A stretch of 19,295 bases of DNA from Succinatimonas sp. UBA6849 (GCA_002449335.1 DKDL01000091.1:1-19295), one strand, 5' to 3'. Shown: positions 1 to 7,702, counted from the first letter of the stretch. The notes: a model not told the origin generated them from the letters alone. Numbers and translations: made by a program.

Positions 1-70
1 CCGCTATTTTGTGAAAGTTTTAATTAAACTTAGCTTTGGGTTCAGTCCAAAACTTTTAAAGCACACTGAA

Positions 71-985
71 TTACAGCGCAAGCTTAATTGCTTTCTCCTT
101 GATCTTTAAAAGTTCAGGATTTGAATACCAGGTAGGTATTGGCTTTTTAAAGTTATCAAAATCTTCTCTGATTCTGTCTGAATTTAACTGCATCTTAAGA
201 TACATTTCTTTACTCTCTTTTGCTTTTAAAGCACATTTCCACAGCGAGTAAAGCGCACAGTATAAGGCAAAGTGCATCCAGAATTTTACAGGGACGACCG
301 ATGAGAAATAACCATCAATCACGCCTGCGCACAGCACTGGATATAAACCTGCGTTTTCAAATTCTAATGATGCAAAATCCTCACACATGCAACCAGGACC
401 ATATGAATATGACGGCAACATTAAGATAGTACCGTCATGAGTGGTCATGATCTTCTGATACTTTAAAGAACCATATCTCATCACTGGCCTGAAGATAGAA
501 AAATAGTCATAGCGAGTAGAGATAGCATCCATAGCAATTCTGTCATTTTTTAAATGCGGTAACTCTGCTACATATGATGCTATCTTTTCCATATAGGAAG
601 AGTGTCTTTGCTTGGCTTTTTCTGTCTGCGCTTGAGTCAAAGGCACAGAGTGCAGATCTTTTAAAATTCTGCCAATCTTTTTACCAGCTGCGTACTGCCA
701 TTCAAGTGGCACTACAGATAAAAAGTCTTTTAAAAAGCCTGCATCTTTGTAGGTAAAAAGAGCATTTACAAGGTTACCTTCGATATTTTCGTTAATCGAG
801 ATTGGTTCAAAGATGTTATCAGGTGCTGCTTTATAAAAGAACTGAGCACTTTTATAAGCTTTTTTAATTCTGGGTAGAACTTTTCTATCACCTTGCAGGC
901 ACAGGCATCTGGTACCAGTAGTTTTAATAACTGAGTACTCAACGCTATTACCATCTGTGAAAAGTTTTCTGTATGAAAGCTGCAT
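71..985 (-). CDS. Degenerate APH/choline-kinase-fold protein (predicted pseudokinase)
   Basis: The 304-residue protein has the layout of bacterial aminoglycoside-phosphotransferase-like kinases. A helix reading GKKIGRILKDLHSVPL (about 101-116) matches the family's inter-lobe segment. A C-terminal block around EDFASLEF...GVIDGYF (202-227) and PIPTWY (282-287) resembles the small APH-like proteins of Firmicutes. The region where the family has HGDLHxGN reads YGSLKYQK (171-178), so the catalytic Asp is Ser and the metal-binding Asn is Lys. The metal-binding IDF segment reads LPS (190-192). I therefore infer a protein without phosphotransferase activity, perhaps one that binds a ligand or regulates a partner. 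The frame is intact, which argues against a decayed gene. The start ATG has only a weak purine-rich stretch upstream. The fold assignment is from motif memory and is moderately sure; the true substrate or partner is unknown. It should not be read as a resistance gene. Confidence 0.6.
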   Translation of the reverse strand: MQLSYRKLFTDGNSVEYSVIKTTGTRCLCLQGDRKVLPRIKKAYKSAQFFYKAAPDNIFEPISINENIEGNLVNALFTYKDAGFLKDFLSVVPLEWQYAAGKKIGRILKDLHSVPLTQAQTEKAKQRHSSYMEKIASYVAELPHLKNDRIAMDAISTRYDYFSIFRPVMRYGSLKYQKIMTTHDGTILMLPSYSYGPGCMCEDFASLEFENAGLYPVLCAGVIDGYFSSVVPVKFWMHFALYCALYSLWKCALKAKESKEMYLKMQLNSDRIREDFDNFKKPIPTWYSNPELLKIKEKAIKLAL

Positions 986-995
986 ACTAACTAAT

Positions 996-1026
996 CTTTG
1001 AATTAAAAGCTTTGAATTAAAAGCTT
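996..1026. repeat. 14-bp tandem duplication upstream of the APH-like gene
   Basis: CTTTGAATTAAAAG occurs twice head to tail (996-1009 and 1010-1023), followed by CTT of a third copy. It lies 11-41 bases upstream of the start codon of the APH-like gene, inside its presumed leader, so copy-number change could alter spacing or leader structure. No function can be assigned from sequence alone. Confidence 0.8.
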
Positions 1027-1058
1027 ATCTTTGCACTTAATTAAGATAATTCCTGCTC

Positions 1059-1080
1059 ATTTTAAGGATCTGCTTAAAAT
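1059..1080. other. AT-rich inverted repeat in the leader of the APH-like gene
   Basis: ATTTTAAG (1059-1066) and CTTAAAAT (1073-1080) are perfect 8-bp arms around GATCTG. Outer bases GCTC and GAGC pair as well after a 3-base bulge. It lies between xerD's stop and the APH-like gene. No T-tract follows on the minus strand, so it is a poor terminator; it could be a leader hairpin or an operator. Confidence 0.4.
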
Positions 1081-1094
1081 CATGAGCTGACTCT

Positions 1095-1100
1095 ATTATA
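1095..1100 (-). promoter_or_regulatory. Candidate -10 box for the APH-like gene
   Basis: The minus strand carries a perfect TATAAT here, preceded by GTG. It is downstream of xerD's stop and about 110 bases upstream of the APH-like gene's ATG. I see no good -35 hexamer at 16-18 bases, so the call rests on the -10 alone. Confidence 0.4.
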
Positions 1101-1178
1101 CACATCAGTATGTGAACTATCATTAACACATATCTCATTTGACAGGGGTATCTAAGCCTTTTGTGTTTGCTCTGATAA

Positions 1179-2075
1179 CTATGATCTTGGGTGAGCTTTA
1201 TTGTAGACCTGATGCATACGCTCGGTTGCAACATGGGTATAGATTTGGGTTGTAGTAAGTGATGAATGACCTAACAACACCTGCACTGAACGTAAATCTG
1301 CATCATGATTTAAAAGATGAGTTGCAAAAGCATGACGAAATGAATGTGGAGAGAAACTGTCAGTTAAACCTAACTGTTTGCCATAAACTTTAATACGATA
1401 CCAGAATGCAATTCTGGTCATTGGAGCAATACCTTTACCTGATAAAAAGATAAATGGACATTTTCTTTGAGGATCTTTTTCTTTTCTCTTGGTATTTATA
1501 TAAAGCTCAATCCAGTAAATAGCATCATCACACAAAGGTACAATTCTTTCTTTGTCACCTTTACCTCTTACCATGACAAAGCCATCTTGGAAAAAGATAT
1601 TGTCAAACTTCAATGAGATAAGCTCACTGATTCTAAGACCTGTTGCATAGACAGTCTCGAGCATGGCTTTATCTCTTAATCCTGTATGAGTATTAAGATC
1701 AGGAGCATCTAAAAAAGCTGCCACGCAACCTTCGGACATGACATGAGGGATGTTTCTTATAAGCTTGGGATTTTCAATGCGTACACAGGGATCATTATCA
1801 ATTAACTTTTCTTTTTTTAAAAAGCCTGTAAAAGCTCTTAATGAGCAGAGAAATCTGGCATTAGAACTTGCCTCGTGATCGATGTTCTCTTTTAAGAAAG
1901 CTTCAATATGCTCTTGTGTAAAATGCTCGTCATTTACAGAAAAGTTCTTATCAATAAAGTTTAAAAATCTTTCTACATCAGCACAATAAGCTTTAATGGA
2001 AAGTGTTGACAGACCATTTTCAAGTAACAGATAGTCACGAAAATTGACCATAAGTTCTGAGGCTCTTTTGTCCAT
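1179..2075 (-). CDS. xerD: Site-specific tyrosine recombinase XerD
   Basis: XerD works with XerC at dif sites next to the terminus to resolve chromosome dimers, under FtsK control at the septum. The protein is 298 residues, the same length as E. coli XerD. An N-terminal SAM-like core-binding domain (about 1-105) precedes the catalytic domain. The active-site set R148, K172, H244, R247, H270 and nucleophile Y279 falls at the same numbers as in E. coli XerD. Segments such as LRDKAMLETVYATGLR, HAFATHLLNH and THVATER favour XerD over XerC. AAGGA lies about 7 bases before the ATG. It is flanked by unrelated genes on the same strand and is probably transcribed alone. No attachment site or integrase-like context is visible, so I read it as the housekeeping enzyme. 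Confidence 0.95.
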   Translation of the reverse strand: MDKRASELMVNFRDYLLLENGLSTLSIKAYCADVERFLNFIDKNFSVNDEHFTQEHIEAFLKENIDHEASSNARFLCSLRAFTGFLKKEKLIDNDPCVRIENPKLIRNIPHVMSEGCVAAFLDAPDLNTHTGLRDKAMLETVYATGLRISELISLKFDNIFFQDGFVMVRGKGDKERIVPLCDDAIYWIELYINTKRKEKDPQRKCPFIFLSGKGIAPMTRIAFWYRIKVYGKQLGLTDSFSPHSFRHAFATHLLNHDADLRSVQVLLGHSSLTTTQIYTHVATERMHQVYNKAHPRS

Positions 2076-2171
2076 TTGTTATCCTTAAAGCTTTCTAAAA
2101 TTGTAATAAATGCTGTTTGACTTTCTTTACTTTGCTTTGATGAAATGAAATAGAATGGCTTTATTTACTCT

Positions 2172-2206
2172 TTTGATATAACCGTGTGAAACACGGTTAT
2201 ATCAAA
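2172..2206. other. 35-bp palindrome with perfect 15-bp arms
   Basis: TTTGATATAACCGTG (2172-2186) is followed by TGAAA and then its exact reverse complement (2192-2206). It sits between the xerD start and the end of the lipoprotein gene. Neither strand shows a T-tract after the stem and the stem is AT-rich at its base, so it is not a typical intrinsic terminator. It could be an RNA hairpin ending the lipoprotein transcript, or a protein-binding palindrome in front of xerD. Confidence 0.75.
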
Positions 2207-2352
2207 GTCTAAGTTCTTACGGTTTTATTCTCTTTTGTAACTTTTTTACTGGACTAGCCTTTAACTATTTTACAGGACCTGCTTTAACTATCTTTTGTCT
2301 TGTGCTGATAGTTTAAGCCGTTTTCAAGTAAGAAAAGGTACACAGTAAGAGC

Positions 2353-2865
2353 TTACTCAAAGTCACTGCGTGACATATCAATTAACTGAGCCATTGAAGG
2401 TAGCTCTTTTTTAGAACTCTTAGTTACAGTTACATAATATCTGTCATTCTTTGGAATGAGGCAGAAACGATAAACACCATCTGTCTTTGGATAGTAACTG
2501 ATTTCTTCAAACTTTGAATTAGGATTTAATTCAACAGAACGAGCACCATCTCTTAAAACTCCAGGTGGAGTTAAAAAGCCAAAGTTAGTACCTTTTGACC
2601 AGTTCTCATCAGCAAATTTAAACTTATATGGAGCCCAATCAGAACGTAATGTAGCCAGAGTGCAATAACCGTGACCATCTTTTCTCAAGCGATAGGTCTC
2701 AGATGCCTCATAGTCATTCATCTCACCTCTTAGATAAATAGCCTTATCATTGATGGTAAGACCACCTGGTAATAATGTCTTTACAGCATTACCCTCATCT
2801 GAAGAACAGCCTGTAAGCAGTGCACAAACAAATAACGCACCGAGGCCTTTTTTTATATTTTTCAC
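2353..2865 (-). CDS. Small lipoprotein with a starch/glycogen-binding-like domain
   Basis: This 170-residue protein begins with a lipoprotein signal: KK near the N-terminus, a hydrophobic stretch and the lipobox LTGC with Cys20 as lipidation site, followed by SS, which suggests outer-membrane sorting. After a short linker, residues 40-150 contain IYLRGEMNDY (43-52), a Tyr/Leu-rich strand pair and YKFKFADENW (80-89). These resemble the repeated beta-sandwich units found in pullulanases and other alpha-glucan enzymes (CBM20/41/48-like or E-set). No catalytic domain is present, so I infer an alpha-glucan-binding or structural role at the outer membrane. The start is GTG with a weak GGG upstream. 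It is divergent from coaE. The binding specificity is not shown by the sequence, and the family match is from memory of motifs. Confidence 0.6.
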   Translation of the reverse strand: MKNIKKGLGALFVCALLTGCSSDEGNAVKTLLPGGLTINDKAIYLRGEMNDYEASETYRLRKDGHGYCTLATLRSDWAPYKFKFADENWSKGTNFGFLTPPGVLRDGARSVELNPNSKFEEISYYPKTDGVYRFCLIPKNDRYYVTVTKSSKKELPSMAQLIDMSRSDFE

Positions 2866-2991
2866 AATGTACCCAATAATAAAATTTTTAAGATTTTTCT
2901 ACTTATTGCTCTATTCTACACAAATTTAACACTAAAATACCCTAAAATATCAGTACTCATCTGTACTCTACTGAATTTTTTGGTTTTATTT

Positions 2992-3693
2992 ATGTCTTGT
3001 AAATTACCTTCAGATCTATCAGAAAATAAGTCCTCTTCCACTCATATGCCATTATCAGGTTCAAAACCTGATGAGAAATTACCTTTTAGAGTAGGTCTTA
3101 CAGGTGGTATTGCCTGTGGTAAATCAGGTATTGCCTCATTGTTTGCAAAGCTTGATGTACCTATTGTCGATACTGATGTTATTGCCCGTGAAGTTGTGAT
3201 GCCAGGTACAGCGCTTTTAGGTAAATTAGCCTCAAGATTTGGACAGAACATCATCAAAGCTGACGGCAGTTTAGACAGAAGACTCTTACGTCAGATTGCT
3301 TTTGATAAGTCTCATCCTGAGAACTTGAAGGATTTAAATGCTTTAATGGCTCCAGCCATTGAAGATGAAACTGTGCGTCAGGTAAAAGCACAGCACTCGC
3401 CATATGTCATTATCTGTATTCCCCTGCTCTTTGAGCATCATCTTGAGTACATGGTAGACAGAATTTTAGTGGTTGATGTAGAGCCTACTTTGCAGTTAGA
3501 AAGATTGATAAGTCGTGATGGCATTGATAGAGAGTTAGCACTCTCTATGATCGCCTCACAAGTTGATAGAGAAACAAGATTGAAAAAAGCTGACGATTTA
3601 ATTGAATCTGATAGCTCTCCTTTAGATAAAAAGGGCAATCTCGTGTTAAAATTACATAATCTATACCAACAGCTGGCAAACAGCCAAATTTAA
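2992..3693 (+). CDS. coaE: Dephospho-CoA kinase
   Basis: CoaE phosphorylates the 3'-hydroxyl of dephospho-CoA with ATP, the last step of coenzyme A synthesis. The P-loop is seen as GLTGGIACGKSG, followed by DTDVIAREVVMPG (the DxD-type substrate region), IPLLFEH, and VVDVEPTLQLERLISRDG with the lid Arg, all in the order of the family. Starting from this ATG the protein has 233 residues, about 30 more than E. coli CoaE, all N-terminal: a polar, Ser-rich stretch before LPFRVGLTGG. An in-frame TTG lies at 2980 and another ATG at 3046; none has a clear Shine-Dalgarno, so the start is uncertain. zapD follows after 24 bases, the usual gammaproteobacterial coaE-zapD-yacG order. Confidence 0.93.
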   Translation: MSCKLPSDLSENKSSSTHMPLSGSKPDEKLPFRVGLTGGIACGKSGIASLFAKLDVPIVDTDVIAREVVMPGTALLGKLASRFGQNIIKADGSLDRRLLRQIAFDKSHPENLKDLNALMAPAIEDETVRQVKAQHSPYVIICIPLLFEHHLEYMVDRILVVDVEPTLQLERLISRDGIDRELALSMIASQVDRETRLKKADDLIESDSSPLDKKGNLVLKLHNLYQQLANSQI

Positions 3694-3717
3694 TGCATTA
3701 GAGTACTTTATAAGGTT

Positions 3718-4467
3718 ATGTTTAATTACGAATTTCCTTTAAGCCCAAGAGCTAGAACATACCTAAAATTAGAACAGGTTTTTAAAAACGCTGAGCAAAG
3801 TTCTGATCTCAGTTCTATCCAGAACGTGATGTTTCTTTTGCGAGCAGTAGTAGATTTTATCGATCTTGTGGATGGTTCTAGTGCCATCAAAATCGAATTA
3901 TTAAAAGATCTTGAAAAATGTGATGGCAGATTAAAAGGCTGGCTTACAGATCCTGAATGTGACAAGGATTTTGTGAACGTGCTGCGTGAAAAGATTGTTG
4001 AAGCCAAACAGGCTTTAGACTCTTTTACAAGACAGAGAACTGTTTTAAAAGACGATCCTATCATCGAGCTTATCAAACCAAGATTTTTAACTCCAAGTGG
4101 TATCAACTGCTTTGATACTCCACTCTTTACCTACTGGTTCTCTCAGAGTATTGAGAAGAAAAAACAAAGCGTAGACAAGTGGTTACACGAGTTTGACTGT
4201 ATCAGAATTCCTGTTTACACCATTCTTTACTTATGGAGACTGTGTGCAAACTACTCTGATAGAGTTGCAAAATCAGGATTTATGCAGGAGAGTGCTGATA
4301 CTTGTGACTTAATCAACATTCAATATGATGAGAATGTAGCAGGTTACCCTGTGGTCAGTGGTTTCCAGTCACGAGTAAACATCAGATTCTTACCTTTTGA
4401 CAAAGAGTCAAAGGTAGGAGATGTTCCATTTAAGATTGCTTATATCAAGAGTAGCTTACAGCAATGA
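3718..4467 (+). CDS. zapD: Cell division protein ZapD
   Basis: ZapD binds the C-terminal tail of FtsZ and cross-links protofilaments, stabilising the Z-ring at midcell. The 249-residue protein matches the ZapD/DUF1342 pattern. It opens with FEFPL-type YEFPLSPRARTYLKLEQ and has the helical VMFLLRAVVDFIDL region. Residues near 110-150 carry the CFDTPLFTYW segment, and a C-terminal beta-rich part contains YPVVSGFQSRVNIRFLPFD, close to the E. coli YPQISGHKSRFAIRFMPLD. Position between coaE and yacG supports the call. Its stop overlaps the yacG start by four bases (ATGA), which suggests translational coupling. The AAGG before the ATG is unusually close (2 bases), so initiation may be inefficient or depend on coaE translation. 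Confidence 0.93.
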   Translation: MFNYEFPLSPRARTYLKLEQVFKNAEQSSDLSSIQNVMFLLRAVVDFIDLVDGSSAIKIELLKDLEKCDGRLKGWLTDPECDKDFVNVLREKIVEAKQALDSFTRQRTVLKDDPIIELIKPRFLTPSGINCFDTPLFTYWFSQSIEKKKQSVDKWLHEFDCIRIPVYTILYLWRLCANYSDRVAKSGFMQESADTCDLINIQYDENVAGYPVVSGFQSRVNIRFLPFDKESKVGDVPFKIAYIKSSLQQ

Positions 4468-4775
4468 GCCTGAAAGATTTACTTACACCTGAACTTTATG
4501 ATGAAGTCGTTCATGATGCTCATGATTCAGGTGTTGAGATTTTAGAAAAAGAAGGACAGCCTTTAAAAGTTAAATGTCCTATCTGCAAAAAAGAAACTGT
4601 ATATGATGCTTCCAACCCATACAGACCTTTCTGCTCTGAAAAATGCAGACTGATTGATTTAGGAGCATGGGCCAGTGATGAGCGTGTGATTAAAGGCAGA
4701 CCTGTAGATGAAGATGAGGATGGTGAGCTTTTAAATGATCCTAATCTTAGAAAGTACAACTTTCCAAAAGAGTAG
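4464..4775 (+). CDS. yacG: DNA gyrase inhibitor YacG (zinc-ribbon protein)
   Basis: YacG is a small zinc protein that binds GyrB and inhibits gyrase. The zinc site is visible as C38-x2-C41 and C57-x3-C61 within KCPICKKE and FCSEKCRLIDLGAWASDE, the signature of the family. At 103 residues it is longer than the 65-residue E. coli protein. About 33 extra residues precede the zinc ribbon (acidic, starting MSLKDLLTPELYDEVV), and an acidic tail follows. No ATG or GTG lies nearer the zinc ribbon, and the ATGA overlap with zapD favours this start, so the N-terminal extension looks genuine. Whether it changes gyrase binding cannot be told. Confidence 0.9.
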   Translation: MSLKDLLTPELYDEVVHDAHDSGVEILEKEGQPLKVKCPICKKETVYDASNPYRPFCSEKCRLIDLGAWASDERVIKGRPVDEDEDGELLNDPNLRKYNFPKE

Positions 4776-4861
4776 GATACTTCCTAAGAAACAGGATAAA
4801 AAGAGTTTAAAAATACAGGTTCAATTTAACAGTTATAAGACTGAACTTACAGGATACGATT

Positions 4862-7510
4862 TTGAAAAACGAAGGGATTAAACAGTTTACTTTGGCAACT
4901 ATGGCAATAGCTGTAAGCTTGGCTATTAGCTCTAATGCCTTTGCGCTTGAAAACGAGAAACAGTCTTCAGAAACAGAAAAAGCTGATAAAGACAATTCTG
5001 TTACAGAGTTTTCTGTTACCACCACCAGAATTTCCCCTAACATTAAACCTAGGGCTAATATCGTAGGTTCATTCTCAGAGCGTACCATGGAGATCATGAG
5101 TTCTGAGGCTTCAGCTAAATACTTGCAAAATCCAAGAGCTGCTGACAGTGCAACCTTTCCAATGAGGCTTATCAACAAATTAAATGAAAAGCCTTGGATA
5201 AATTCACCATCATTCCCTATTCGTTCTAAAGATATGGCCTGCTTCTATGGTGTACCTTCATACAGATACCCTCAGAAGTTTGATACTGATAAGACACCTG
5301 TTGTGGTTACAGCTGACAAGGTATCAGGTAAGTTAAACGATAAGAAAGCTCATATCTTAACTTATACAGGTAATGTTGAGGTAACTCAGGGAGACAAGAT
5401 CCTAAACTCAGATGTTGTAGTCTATGACGGTAAAGAGAGAACCTTAACTACCAAAGGCAGTGCTGTCATTCATGAGCCTGAGTACACCATCTCATCTGAT
5501 GAGGAGATGGTTCACAATCTCGATACCAAGAAGATGAACTTAACTAATGCAGCCTTCATCTTAAACGGTTCTGTAATGTCAGGTACAGCTGACAAGATGG
5601 ATATTGATAATAAAAAAGGCTCTAAGACCTATAAAGGAGCTACCCTCTCAGGCTGTCCTGTAGACAAGAGATCATGGCATTTTTATTCAACTACTTTTAA
5701 AACAGAAAAAGATGCCTACTTTGGTGATGCCTGGAATGACGTACTCTTCTTAGGTAAGGTACCTGTGTTCTATACACCTTATGCTCAGATCCCTTTAACC
5801 AAGAAACGTCACTCAGGTTTACTGCCTGTATCTTTAGAGTACAAGTCAGGTGAAGGTATTTCTTACAGTGCACCTATCTATTTGAACTTGGCTACAAACT
5901 ATGATGCTACTGTAACCCCTGGTCATGATGCTAAACGTGGCAATATCTACGATGTACAGTTTAGATATTTACCATTTAATAACCTATCAGGTGAGATTAA
6001 CGCTACCTATTTACCAAACGATCCTCACTGGTCTCCTAAGAATGATGACTACAGCCGTTGGTTTATTAACATCTATCAGACCTTATCTTTCTTAGAGAAC
6101 GATTTAAACTTCAGATTGGATTACAGTAAAGTTCGTAACGACGACTATACCTATCTGTCTGATGTAAGCCAGAAAAACGCTGCAATTACTGATTCAAGCT
6201 TGCAGCAGAGCTTTAAGGCAAGCTACGACCAGGACTTGTATGATGTGTCTATGGAATTGCGTAAGTACCAGAACATGTTCTCTACTTCTAATCTTTCTAC
6301 ATACAGACCATTTGCAATGCTGCCACAGTTAAAGGCTAACACCTATAACTCCTACGGTCCTTTCTACTTTAAGTTAAAGACAGAAGCTACCCGCTTTAGC
6401 TTAGATAAAATGAAAAATGATATGACCTTATCTATGAACCGTCTGCATGCAGAGCCTTCTGTACGTTATCTTGCATACGAAGGTTACGGTACTTCTGTAG
6501 ATATGGGACTTACCGGATTTTTAACTCATTACAGCCAGTCTGATCTTGAGTATTTAACCTCATCATATAAGACCCGTTTAGGTTTTAGTAATTATGATGA
6601 CTCTGTAAATCGCTTTCTGTACTTAGCTGATGTTCATGCTAAATCTACTTTTGAAAAGAAAGTTCTGGATATGAACCACACTCAGACCTTAGAGCCTGAG
6701 TTCAAGTATCAGTACATTCCTTATAAAGATCAGAGCAACATCGCTCTGTACGATACTACCAATCGTTATGATGACTACTACACCCTGTTCTCACCTAATC
6801 GCTATGCAGGTATCGACAGAATTGCCAACATTAACATGGCAACCTTTGGTTTGACCTCACGTTTACTTGATGCTCATGATCGTGAAGTTTTACGTGTAGC
6901 TGTAGCTCAGGGTTATAACTTCTCAGATAACAGAGTAAAGCTGCGTCAGACTGATACACTAAGTACCAATCCTAGAACTCCACTTGAAGCTTTAATTGAT
7001 GTAGTACCTTTTGCTGGTATGTCAATTCATGCTCAGGCTCAATACAATCCTGACGGTGATGAGTTCTACACCTACAGCGGTTCTGCCCGTTATACCGATC
7101 CATCAACAGGTTACATGATAGGTCTTTCATACCGTTACTATAAAGACGGTAACTACTATGTAGAAAACTATAAGCAGGTTGACTTAAAGCAGCTAGGTGT
7201 TGAAGCTAAATTACCAATTTCATCATCCTGGACTGCTTTTGCAGCTTCATACAAAGATATTGAGCAATCCTACAATATTGATACAAAGTTTGGTCTAAAG
7301 TATGACGATTGCTGTTATGCTGTTACCCTGCTCTATGAGAACTATATGAACATGGACTGGAGAAACATGAAGCATTCTCCAGAAAAACTCATAGGCGTTC
7401 AGTTTGAGCTAAAAGATCTCTTCGCAATCAACGTAAGAGGTATTACCGATCCTAATGGTACTGGTACACACTACCTGCCATCACTGGATCCTACTAACTT
7501 AAACAGATAG
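4862..7510 (+). CDS. lptD: LPS-assembly outer-membrane protein LptD
   Basis: LptD is the outer-membrane translocon that, with the lipoprotein LptE, inserts lipopolysaccharide into the outer leaflet. The 882-residue protein has a signal peptide ending near AFA (about residue 28), a beta-jellyroll domain (about 147-265) and a long C-terminal beta-barrel. The only four cysteines are C127, C265 and the adjacent pair C817-C818, the same pattern as the two interleaved disulfides of E. coli LptD. Motifs such as CFYGVPSYRYP and VPVFYTPYAQIPL match the family. Compared with E. coli, roughly 95 residues of polar sequence are inserted between the signal peptide and the first cysteine. The start is TTG with AGGA 7 bases upstream; no better ATG exists. 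surA follows after 244 bases. Confidence 0.95.
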   Translation: MKNEGIKQFTLATMAIAVSLAISSNAFALENEKQSSETEKADKDNSVTEFSVTTTRISPNIKPRANIVGSFSERTMEIMSSEASAKYLQNPRAADSATFPMRLINKLNEKPWINSPSFPIRSKDMACFYGVPSYRYPQKFDTDKTPVVVTADKVSGKLNDKKAHILTYTGNVEVTQGDKILNSDVVVYDGKERTLTTKGSAVIHEPEYTISSDEEMVHNLDTKKMNLTNAAFILNGSVMSGTADKMDIDNKKGSKTYKGATLSGCPVDKRSWHFYSTTFKTEKDAYFGDAWNDVLFLGKVPVFYTPYAQIPLTKKRHSGLLPVSLEYKSGEGISYSAPIYLNLATNYDATVTPGHDAKRGNIYDVQFRYLPFNNLSGEINATYLPNDPHWSPKNDDYSRWFINIYQTLSFLENDLNFRLDYSKVRNDDYTYLSDVSQKNAAITDSSLQQSFKASYDQDLYDVSMELRKYQNMFSTSNLSTYRPFAMLPQLKANTYNSYGPFYFKLKTEATRFSLDKMKNDMTLSMNRLHAEPSVRYLAYEGYGTSVDMGLTGFLTHYSQSDLEYLTSSYKTRLGFSNYDDSVNRFLYLADVHAKSTFEKKVLDMNHTQTLEPEFKYQYIPYKDQSNIALYDTTNRYDDYYTLFSPNRYAGIDRIANINMATFGLTSRLLDAHDREVLRVAVAQGYNFSDNRVKLRQTDTLSTNPRTPLEALIDVVPFAGMSIHAQAQYNPDGDEFYTYSGSARYTDPSTGYMIGLSYRYYKDGNYYVENYKQVDLKQLGVEAKLPISSSWTAFAASYKDIEQSYNIDTKFGLKYDDCCYAVTLLYENYMNMDWRNMKHSPEKLIGVQFELKDLFAINVRGITDPNGTGTHYLPSLDPTNLNR

Positions 7511-7544
7511 TAGCTTGAGCAGATAATTTTGAACTTTATGCACT

Positions 7545-7565
7545 GCATTGAATCTAATTCAATGC
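7545..7565. other. Inverted repeat after lptD
   Basis: GCATTGAAT (7545-7553) and ATTCAATGC (7557-7565) form a perfect 9-bp stem with a 3-base loop, 35 bases after the lptD stop. Outer segments GAACTTT and AAAGTTC can extend it imperfectly. No T-tract follows on the plus strand, so termination here would be weak or factor-dependent; an mRNA-stabilising 3' hairpin is equally possible. Confidence 0.5.
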
Positions 7566-7612
7566 TTGCTGTATAAAGAGACAAAGTTCTGTTGTAAAAC
7601 AGTACTAAGTCA

Positions 7613-7641
7613 TTGCTAAAGAATTTTGATTACTATATAAA
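7613..7641 (+). promoter_or_regulatory. Candidate sigma-70 promoter for surA-pdxA-rsmA-rsmC
   Basis: TTGCTA (7613-7618; 4 of 6 with the -35 consensus) and TATAAA (7636-7641; 5 of 6 with -10) are 17 bases apart. This would start transcription near 7648, about 105 bases before surA, giving the downstream genes a promoter independent of lptD. Such matches are common in AT-rich DNA, so this is tentative. Confidence 0.4.
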
Positions 7642-7650
7642 AGTAAATTT

Positions 7651-7702
7651 AAGATAATAGTAATTTTAAGATCATGGTAATTTAAAAGATTACATAATTA
7701 AA
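7651..7702 (+). repeat. Three imperfect 17-18-bp direct repeats in the surA leader
   Basis: Three consecutive units begin with AAGAT: AAGATAATAGTAATTTT (7651), AAGATCATGGTAATTTAA (7668) and AAGATTACATAATTAAA (7686). Their spacing of 17-18 bases places them just after the candidate promoter and before the surA ribosome-binding site. They could be tandem operator sites or repeated RNA elements; low sequence complexity is an alternative explanation. Confidence 0.5.

Noticed and set aside
1..70. Terminator for the APH-like gene at the left edge
   Set aside because: AAGTTT/AAACTT arms (15-31) and a TTTGG/CCAAA pair are seen, but stems are short and no T-tract follows on the minus strand.
766..954. 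62-residue minus-strand frame inside the APH-like gene
   Set aside because: It lies wholly within a longer open frame with family motifs and has no supporting signal.
71..985. Reading the APH-like gene as an aminoglycoside resistance gene
   Set aside because: The catalytic Asp and metal ligands are missing, so phosphotransfer is not expected.
1037..1234. 65-residue minus-strand open frame overlapping the end of xerD
   Set aside because: It overlaps the xerD C-terminus in another frame, has no ribosome-binding site and shows no protein-like features.
1179..2075. Phage or integron integrase
   Set aside because: Length, active-site numbering and motifs match housekeeping XerD exactly, and there is no att site, tRNA or cassette array nearby.
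4844..4849. GAACTT before lptD as a sigma-E -35 box
   Set aside because: No matching -10 lies at 16-17 bases before the start codon; the element is too close to the TTG.
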